From contig JANLGB010000007.1 of the NCBI GenBank assembly GCA_024653405.1, forward strand, positions 2,443 to 15,900: a stretch of DNA of 13,458 nucleotides, written 5' to 3'. The notes under the pieces were generated by a model that was not told the DNA's origin, did no database searches, and saw nothing but the letters and a program-made list of their open reading frames with translations. The first letter of the stretch is position 1. Each line of letters opens with the position of its first letter. Below, piece by piece: positions 8,858 through 13,458 of the stretch. The DNA is from Candidatus Saccharicenans sp. (GTDB lineage Bacteria; Acidobacteriota; Aminicenantia; Aminicenantales; Saccharicenantaceae). The translations under genes and the position numbers were made by a program.

Positions 8858-9871
8858 ATGCCTAGAATTAGACTCCTAATCGTGATTATTCTGTTGGCCG
8901 GGCTATCGACAGGCCTTACGGCCCAGATCAAAGCCAGCGGCTATTTCTCCTTTGAATACCTGAAAAGCCAGGCTGAGGGTTATTATTCCCATGGCACCTT
9001 TGCCAACTTTAATGGTGGTCTGGCCGTTTCCGGGATTATCTCCGGCAGCCTGAGCTTTGTGGCCGAAGGCCGGGTAGCTTCTCGCCAGGATTTTAGCCTG
9101 GCCCAGGCCTACCTTAATTTTCAGGGCAGCCAGCTCATCACCCTGAAAATAGGTTTATTCGAAATACCGTTCGGCCGCTTCAACTGGTCGGGCCGGCCTC
9201 ACGAAAATCCCACTGTTTTCCGGCCGCTGGTCTTTCATTTTTTCCCCTACCGCTGGCAGGACCTGGGTGTCTGCCTGCAGGGTAATTATGCCATTTTTTA
9301 TTATTCGGCTTATATCATAAACGGGCTATCGGCTGATAATCAGGGGTACCTGGAGACCAGGCTGACCGATGCCAATAAAGATAAGGCCATGGGCGGCCGG
9401 CTGGGATTAAGGTTTGGAGAGGGTTTGGAAATCGGGGGCTCGATCTACAACGGCAAATATGACCCGGACGGGACCAAGGATGTCCAATTCCGGGGGGTGG
9501 ATGTGCTCTGGTTAACGCCGGAGTGGGAAGTCAGGGGAGAATATATCCAGACCGCCTACGACCATCCTTACCTTAATCAGAAGATAAATTTGGATGGCTA
9601 TTATCTGACGGTCAGCATGCTTTTCAAGAGTTTCCGCCTCTATTATAGTTATCAAAAGTCAGACCTGCCGGAAGCTACCATCGACGACCACCAGGCCCCG
9701 CCACTCAATATTTTCCTGGAAACCATGGTCAAGAAAACCAGGTCGGCCTTAGGCTTAAAGTGGGAGATGGCTTCTAATTTCTACGCCAAGCTGGAATATG
9801 ACTGGAATAAGGAGAAAGACCTAAAACTTAAGGACAATATTCTCCTGGTCCAGGTTGGCTTTGTCTTCTGA
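8858..9871 (+). CDS. Predicted outer-membrane beta-barrel (porin-like) protein
   Basis: The 337-residue product starts with a clear signal peptide: basic PRIR, a hydrophobic core at about 6-18, and a likely cleavage after Ala22 (LTA, then Gln-Ile). The mature part is rich in aromatic and glycine residues in alternating patterns expected for amphipathic beta strands (for example LSFVAEGRV, LITLKIGLFEIPFGRF, GLEIGGSIYNGKY, WEVRGEYIQTAY, YLTVSMLFKSFRLYYSY). It ends in VQVGFVF, with the C-terminal Phe that serves as an assembly signal for BAM-dependent outer-membrane barrels. The motif IGLFEIPFGRFNW resembles phosphate-selective-porin or DcaP-like proteins, but I do not recognise a specific family or substrate. 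A GGGAGA precedes the ATG. It follows the reductase gene by 37 bp; any functional link is unknown. Confidence 0.75.
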   Translation: MPRIRLLIVIILLAGLSTGLTAQIKASGYFSFEYLKSQAEGYYSHGTFANFNGGLAVSGIISGSLSFVAEGRVASRQDFSLAQAYLNFQGSQLITLKIGLFEIPFGRFNWSGRPHENPTVFRPLVFHFFPYRWQDLGVCLQGNYAIFYYSAYIINGLSADNQGYLETRLTDANKDKAMGGRLGLRFGEGLEIGGSIYNGKYDPDGTKDVQFRGVDVLWLTPEWEVRGEYIQTAYDHPYLNQKINLDGYYLTVSMLFKSFRLYYSYQKSDLPEATIDDHQAPPLNIFLETMVKKTRSALGLKWEMASNFYAKLEYDWNKEKDLKLKDNILLVQVGFVF

Positions 9872-9875
9872 AGAC

Positions 9876-9904
9876 TTTATGCAGCTCTGGAAATCTGATA
9901 GAAT
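9876..9904 (+). promoter_or_regulatory. Candidate promoter for purA-alr (extended -10)
   Basis: TAGAAT (9899-9904) is preceded by TGA (9896-9898), forming an extended -10 of TGN-type. A weak -35-like TTTATG (9876-9881) lies 17 bp upstream. It sits in the 89-bp gap before purA and would give a leader of about 50 bases containing AAGAGGA (9948-9954), a good ribosome site six bases before the ATG. Confidence 0.45.
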
Positions 9905-9960
9905 AGCCCGGGTTTTTTCCTGACATCTTGGACGGAGAGATTCTTTTAAGAGGATAAAAC

Positions 9961-11283
9961 ATGACCAATCTCCTGGTTCTTGGAACCCAGTGGGGCGATG
10001 AAGGCAAGGGCAAGATAGTTGACTTCCTGGCTCCTGCCTTTGATATCGTCGCCAGGTACCAGGGCGGGCATAACGCCGGGCACACGGTCTATCTTAGGGG
10101 GAAAAAGATCGTTCTGCACCTGATTCCTTCCGGCATCCTACATCCTGATAAAATCTGTGTCATCGGCAATGGCCTGGTGGTCAGTCCCCAGGCTTTCTTT
10201 AAGGAACTGGAAGAGCTCAAAGCCCTCGGGGTGGAAGTTAAACCGGGTCGCCTGCTGGTCAGCCGCTCGGCCCAGGTAATCATGCCCTACCATCCGCTGC
10301 TGGAAAAAATTGCCGAGCAGAGCCGGGGACAAAAAATGATCGGCACTACCTGCCGGGGCATCGGTCCCTGTTACGAGGACAAGGCGGCTCGCTGGGGCAT
10401 CCGGGTCGGCGACCTGCTGGAGCCGGAAATTTTGAAAGAAAAAATTGAAGCCAGCCTGGCCATTAAGAACAAGATTTTTGAGGCCTTCGGCAATCAACCC
10501 CTCCAGGTGGAACCGATCCTGGAAGAATATCAAGCGCTGGGTGAAAAGCTGTCTCCTTATATAACCGATGTTTCAGTTTTTCTCAGCCAGCAAATCAAGT
10601 CCGGGCAATCGGTCCTGTTCGAAGGAGCCCAGGGTGCCCTGCTGGACCTGGACCACGGAACCTATCCTTACGTGACTTCTTCCAGCTGCACCGCCGGAGG
10701 CGTCTGCACCGGACTGGGTCTGAGTCCCAGGGATATTACTGGAGTTCTGGGAATCACCAAGGCCTATACCACCAGGGTGGGCAGTGGCCCCTTTCCCACC
10801 GAGCTCAAGGATGAGGCCGGGGCCCTGATTGCCAGAAAAGGTGATGAATTTGGAGCCACTACCGGGCGGGCCAGAAGATGCGGCTGGTTTGATGCCGTGG
10901 CTGTTCGTTATGCCTGCCGGATCAACGGTGTTGACCTAATTGCCCTGACCAAGCCCGATGTGTTGGAAGAGTTGACCGAGATCAAGGCCTGTTACGCCTA
11001 TCGTTATAAAGGAACCTTGATAAGAGATTTTCCTTCCGAACCATGGATTCTAGAAAGGGTGGAGCCGGAATACCGCAGTTTTCCGGTCTGGTCAAGGTCC
11101 ATTCACCGCCAGAAGGATTGGGCCAGTCTGCCCGCGGGCTTCCTGGATTACCTGAACTGGCTGGAGGATACGCTGGAAACCAGGATCGGACTCATCTCCA
11201 CCGGAGTCGACCGGGAGGACATCATCTACCGCCGGGAAGAATTCCAGAAAATTCTGGGCCAGAGAGCTGAGCTCTTGGCCTGA
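9961..11283 (+). CDS. purA: Adenylosuccinate synthetase
   Basis: PurA joins IMP and aspartate using GTP to form adenylosuccinate, the first committed step to AMP. The 440-residue protein has WGDEGKGK with catalytic Asp13 (11-18), GGHNAGHT with His41 (35-42), GTTCRGIGP (128-136; the common form has Gly for Cys), YEDKAAR (138-144), LFEGAQGALLDLDHGTYPYVTSS split over 219-241, and the aspartate-binding GATTGRARRCGW (298-309). The C-terminal base-recognition strand ends with STGVDRED. The length is close to the usual 430 residues and all catalytic residues are present. alr follows 32 bp downstream and probably shares the transcript. Confidence 0.97.
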   Translation: MTNLLVLGTQWGDEGKGKIVDFLAPAFDIVARYQGGHNAGHTVYLRGKKIVLHLIPSGILHPDKICVIGNGLVVSPQAFFKELEELKALGVEVKPGRLLVSRSAQVIMPYHPLLEKIAEQSRGQKMIGTTCRGIGPCYEDKAARWGIRVGDLLEPEILKEKIEASLAIKNKIFEAFGNQPLQVEPILEEYQALGEKLSPYITDVSVFLSQQIKSGQSVLFEGAQGALLDLDHGTYPYVTSSSCTAGGVCTGLGLSPRDITGVLGITKAYTTRVGSGPFPTELKDEAGALIARKGDEFGATTGRARRCGWFDAVAVRYACRINGVDLIALTKPDVLEELTEIKACYAYRYKGTLIRDFPSEPWILERVEPEYRSFPVWSRSIHRQKDWASLPAGFLDYLNWLEDTLETRIGLISTGVDREDIIYRREEFQKILGQRAELLA

Positions 11284-11315
11284 GTCCAGGCGGCCCGGGA
11301 GTGAGGGAGAAGAGA

Positions 11316-12464
11316 ATGCCAGCTGAACCGACTCTTGTCCAATGGGTGGAGATAAACCGCCAGGCCTTTCTCCACAACGTCCGGGAGTTCCAGAAAAGAT
11401 TAGGGCCGACCGGGTTGATGGCGGTTATCAAAGCCAATGCCTACGGACATGGCTTGCTGGAAATAGCGCGGCTTTCAACCGAAGCCGGGATAGACTGGTT
11501 CGGCGTTCACAGCTTGGAAGAAGGCCAGGCCCTGAGGCAGGCCGGGTTCCGCCAGAAAATTCTCATCCTCGGCTATCTGCCGCTGGCCCAGGCCGCGGAA
11601 GCAATCGCGGCTGACCTCAGAGTCACGGTTTATAACCTGGAAACCCTGGGGGCGCTGGCGACGGCGGCCAGGAAACTGCAAAAGCCGGCCCTGGTGCACC
11701 TCAAGATTGAAACCGGGACCAATCGCCAGGGAATTGCCATCAATAAACTGGGAAGCTTTGTGAACTGGCTGAAGAAAACGCCGGAAGTGAAGGTGGAAGG
11801 CGTTTCTTCTCACTTTGCCAACATCGAAGATACCACCGATGACCATTATCCCCGCTACCAGCTTGATAATTTCCTCCAGGCGGTGAACTTTCTTCAGGCC
11901 AGCGGGCTCGAGCCTTCGGTCAAGCACATGTCATGCTCGGCTGCGGCCATTCTATTCCCGGAAACTTATTTCAACCTGGCCAGGGTAGGCATCGGACTTT
12001 ACGGTCTCTGGCCGTCCCGGGAAACCCTGGTTTCTTGCCGCCTGCGCGGCCAGGAGCCGTTGAAACTAAAACCGGTTCTAAGCTGGCGGGCCAGGTTAGC
12101 CCAGATAAAGGCGGTGCCTCGCGGGGCCTACATCGGCTATGGCTGCACCTACCGGACCACCAGGCCGACCAGACTGGCCATAATTCCGGTCGGCTATTAT
12201 GACGGATATGACCGCGGCCTGTCCAATTCCGCTTATGTCTTGATCAGGGGAAAGAGAGCCCAGGTCCGGGGCCGGGTCTGTATGGACTTCATCATGGTCG
12301 ATATCACCGATATTCCTGGAGTCAAGCTTGAAGACACCGTCACCCTGCTGGGCAGCGAGGGGAAGGAAAAAATCCTGGCTGACCAGCTGGCCAGCCTGGC
12401 CGGGACTATCAGCTATGAGATCGTCACCCGGATTAACCCCCTGATCCCAAGGTTAATTGTCTGA
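11316..12464 (+). CDS. alr: Alanine racemase
   Basis: Alr is a PLP enzyme that makes D-alanine for peptidoglycan. Using the ATG at 11316 the protein has 382 residues: the PLP lysine is Lys39 in AVIKANAYGHG, then HLKIETGTNRQGI (128-140), SHFANIED, HMSCSAA (204-210), ARVGIGLYG with Arg223, catalytic Tyr275 in IGYGCTY, PVGYYDGYDRG, RVCMD (320-324) and the C-terminal EIVTRINPLIPR. Lys130 matches the lysine that is carbamylated in the Geobacillus enzyme. The usual HxANSA phosphate-binding motif has Cys207 for Asn. The start is chosen because AGGGAGA (11304-11310) is five bases before this ATG; an in-frame GTG at 11301 would overlap that site. It is downstream of purA, probably cotranscribed. Confidence 0.95.
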   Translation: MPAEPTLVQWVEINRQAFLHNVREFQKRLGPTGLMAVIKANAYGHGLLEIARLSTEAGIDWFGVHSLEEGQALRQAGFRQKILILGYLPLAQAAEAIAADLRVTVYNLETLGALATAARKLQKPALVHLKIETGTNRQGIAINKLGSFVNWLKKTPEVKVEGVSSHFANIEDTTDDHYPRYQLDNFLQAVNFLQASGLEPSVKHMSCSAAAILFPETYFNLARVGIGLYGLWPSRETLVSCRLRGQEPLKLKPVLSWRARLAQIKAVPRGAYIGYGCTYRTTRPTRLAIIPVGYYDGYDRGLSNSAYVLIRGKRAQVRGRVCMDFIMVDITDIPGVKLEDTVTLLGSEGKEKILADQLASLAGTISYEIVTRINPLIPRLIV

Positions 12465-12699
12465 AAATTCGGCTTAAGTCGGTTAGGCTGGAACCTTGCC
12501 CCGATGGCTGGAGAGCTCAATTCTTTCATTCCAGAACCGGTAGCTAAACTTTTCATTTTAATGGCTGACCGACCCCGGCAAAATTATTTCTCGGGTCCAG
12601 GGCCTGAAACTCGATCTGGGGCTAATTAAAATAAAAAAACTATCAGTTCACCACATTTTTTATTGAATGAACCTGCGGTTTGAACATATAATTCACACG
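12465..12699 (+). other. Intergenic region after alr with an imperfect inverted repeat
   Basis: No gene is visible here. The first half holds a 9-bp complementary pair, GTCGGTTAG (12478-12486) and CTGACCGAC (12565-12573, one G-T pair). Nested inside it is CTGGAA/TTCCAG (12488-12493 and 12529-12534). The sequence GGCTGGA occurs twice (12486-12492, 12506-12512). The second half, from about 12617, is strongly AT-rich and contains the presumed promoter of the next gene. I see no convincing intrinsic terminator for alr. Confidence 0.4.
12663..12692 (+). promoter_or_regulatory. Candidate promoter of the TamB/AsmA-like gene (leaderless)
   Basis: TTGAAT (12663-12668), an 18-bp spacer and a perfect TATAAT (12687-12692) end only seven bases before the ATG at 12700, so transcription would start at about the start codon. 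There is no Shine-Dalgarno sequence. An alternative in-frame ATG at 12667 overlaps this promoter and also lacks a ribosome site. Confidence 0.55.
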
Positions 12700-13458
12700 A
12701 TGGAAAAAGAAAGCAAAACACCGAAAGGGAAGAAGGGCAAATTTTTAAGATTGGCCGGTTGGTTTTTACTCGGCCTGGTCCTGCTCCTGGTTCTGGCTGG
12801 ACTGCTGTTGCAGACTGCCTGGGGCGGGAAATTTATCCTGAAGAAAGCCGGAAAAATTATCGAAGAAAAAGCTGGCCTGAATCTCCAGGCCGAACGGCTT
12901 AAGTTAAATATTTTCAGCCTGAAAGCCACCTTTGCCGGATTGAAGCTCACTGCCTCGGAGAGAAGCCAGCTGCCGCTGGAATTGATGTCCTGCGACCGGT
13001 TGGTTGTCCAGAGCGGCTGGTCCACCCTCAGCGGCGGCGAGCTGAGAATTAAAAACCTGGAAATAATAAGGCCGGTCGTCAAACTGAAAGCCCCGGCTGT
13101 GACTCCGGGCCAACCGAGAGTAGAGACAGTTTCTTCAGCAGCCGGTTCTCCCAAGGGCTTTTCTTTCCGCCTGGATAAATTTCGGCTGGAACAAGGCACC
13201 TTTTCCTATGAACAGCCGACCCAGCCCCTTTCTCTGGCTTTATCTGAAATTAAAGCCACGGTTGATTTTGACCAGAACAGCCACTTCCACCGCGCGGCCA
13301 TCAGCGGCGGTTATGGCTCTCTGGTTCTGGGTCAGGGAAAATCTAAGATTAAAGAGCTGGAAATCCGGGCTGCTTTCAACCAGCAAACCCTGAAGCTGGC
13401 AAGATTCTCCCTGGCTTCTGAAGATAGCCTGCTGGGAGTCTCTGGAACAATAGATAAT
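12700..13458 (+). CDS. TamB/AsmA-like envelope protein, N-terminal part (runs off right edge)
   Basis: The 253 visible residues begin with a Lys-rich head (1-17) and one uncleaved-type hydrophobic helix (about 18-39, rich in Leu), followed by WGGKFILKKAGKIIEEKAGLNLQAERLKLN and then repeating short beta-strand units such as LKATFAGLKLTAS, LRIKNLEIIRPVVKLKAP and FRLEQGTFSYE (each given here as a separate piece). This inner-membrane anchor followed by beta-rich segments of the type "root, strand, strand" is typical of the AsmA/TamB/YhdP group, which bridge the periplasm in outer-membrane lipid transport or barrel assembly. No stop occurs before the window end. The start at 12700 is preferred by promoter position; ATG at 12667 would add 11 residues. 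Assignment to a particular member is not possible from this fragment. Confidence 0.7.
   Translation, partial: MEKESKTPKGKKGKFLRLAGWFLLGLVLLLVLAGLLLQTAWGGKFILKKAGKIIEEKAGLNLQAERLKLNIFSLKATFAGLKLTASERSQLPLELMSCDRLVVQSGWSTLSGGELRIKNLEIIRPVVKLKAPAVTPGQPRVETVSSAAGSPKGFSFRLDKFRLEQGTFSYEQPTQPLSLALSEIKATVDFDQNSHFHRAAISGGYGSLVLGQGKSKIKELEIRAAFNQQTLKLARFSLASEDSLLGVSGTIDN

Noticed and set aside
9906..9918. CCCGGG followed by a T-run after the barrel gene, resembling a terminator tail
   Set aside because: CCCGGG has no loop and no upstream partner arm forms a convincing stem.
11301..11315. GTG start for alr
   Set aside because: The AGGGAGA ribosome site overlaps this codon and is well spaced for the ATG at 11316, which also gives Lys39 at the usual position.
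12693..13199. Minus-strand open frame opposite the TamB-like gene (168 codons)
   Set aside because: Low-complexity Ser/Arg/Pro-rich shadow with no motifs, opposite a better-supported membrane-anchored beta-rich protein.

Overview
The window reads as ordinary chromosomal DNA, moderately GC-rich, from a diderm (Gram-negative-type) bacterium. An outer-membrane beta-barrel protein, a TamB/AsmA-like protein and the SecD/YajC accessory translocon support a two-membrane envelope. A rubredoxin next to a probable rubredoxin reductase suggests an anaerobic or microaerophilic lifestyle. I cannot name the phylum from sequence alone; an Acidobacteriota/Aminicenantes-like lineage is a guess. I see no transposase, phage gene, CRISPR array, rRNA or tRNA.

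The left third (1-3388, minus strand) is one tight operon read right to left: a divergent ychF, then tgt, yajC and secD, with secD running off the left edge. Start and stop overlap as ATGA between ychF and tgt, and the tgt-yajC gap is 9 bp. tgt-yajC-secD is a widely conserved order linking queuosine tRNA modification to the accessory Sec translocon. A 121-bp divergent region (3389-3509) separates this operon from lepB (signal peptidase I) on the plus strand and holds good sigma70-type promoters in both directions. The ychF promoter appears to give a leaderless mRNA.

From 3510 onward everything is on the plus strand: lepB; a DUF62 SAM hydrolase; recD2 helicase; a 53-residue rubredoxin; an FAD/NAD(P) oxidoreductase that probably reduces it; a signal-peptide-bearing outer-membrane barrel protein; purA; alr; a roughly 235-bp gap; and the N-terminal part of a TamB/AsmA-like envelope protein that runs off the right edge. 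Visible promoters suggest transcription units lepB / DUF62-recD2 / rubredoxin-reductase (perhaps with the barrel gene) / purA-alr / tamB-like.

I find no obviously new multi-gene system. The most unusual points are in individual proteins and promoters: (i) the DUF62 enzyme carries Glu where the family's water-activating Asp-Arg-His triad has His; (ii) the Tgt base-binding pocket reads Asp-Tyr-Phe where typical bacterial enzymes read Asp-Glu-Cys, a position linked to preQ1 versus queuine choice; (iii) ychF is a compact, divergent family member with altered switch regions; (iv) two genes (ychF and tamB-like) have a -10 element so close to the start codon that the mRNAs should be leaderless.
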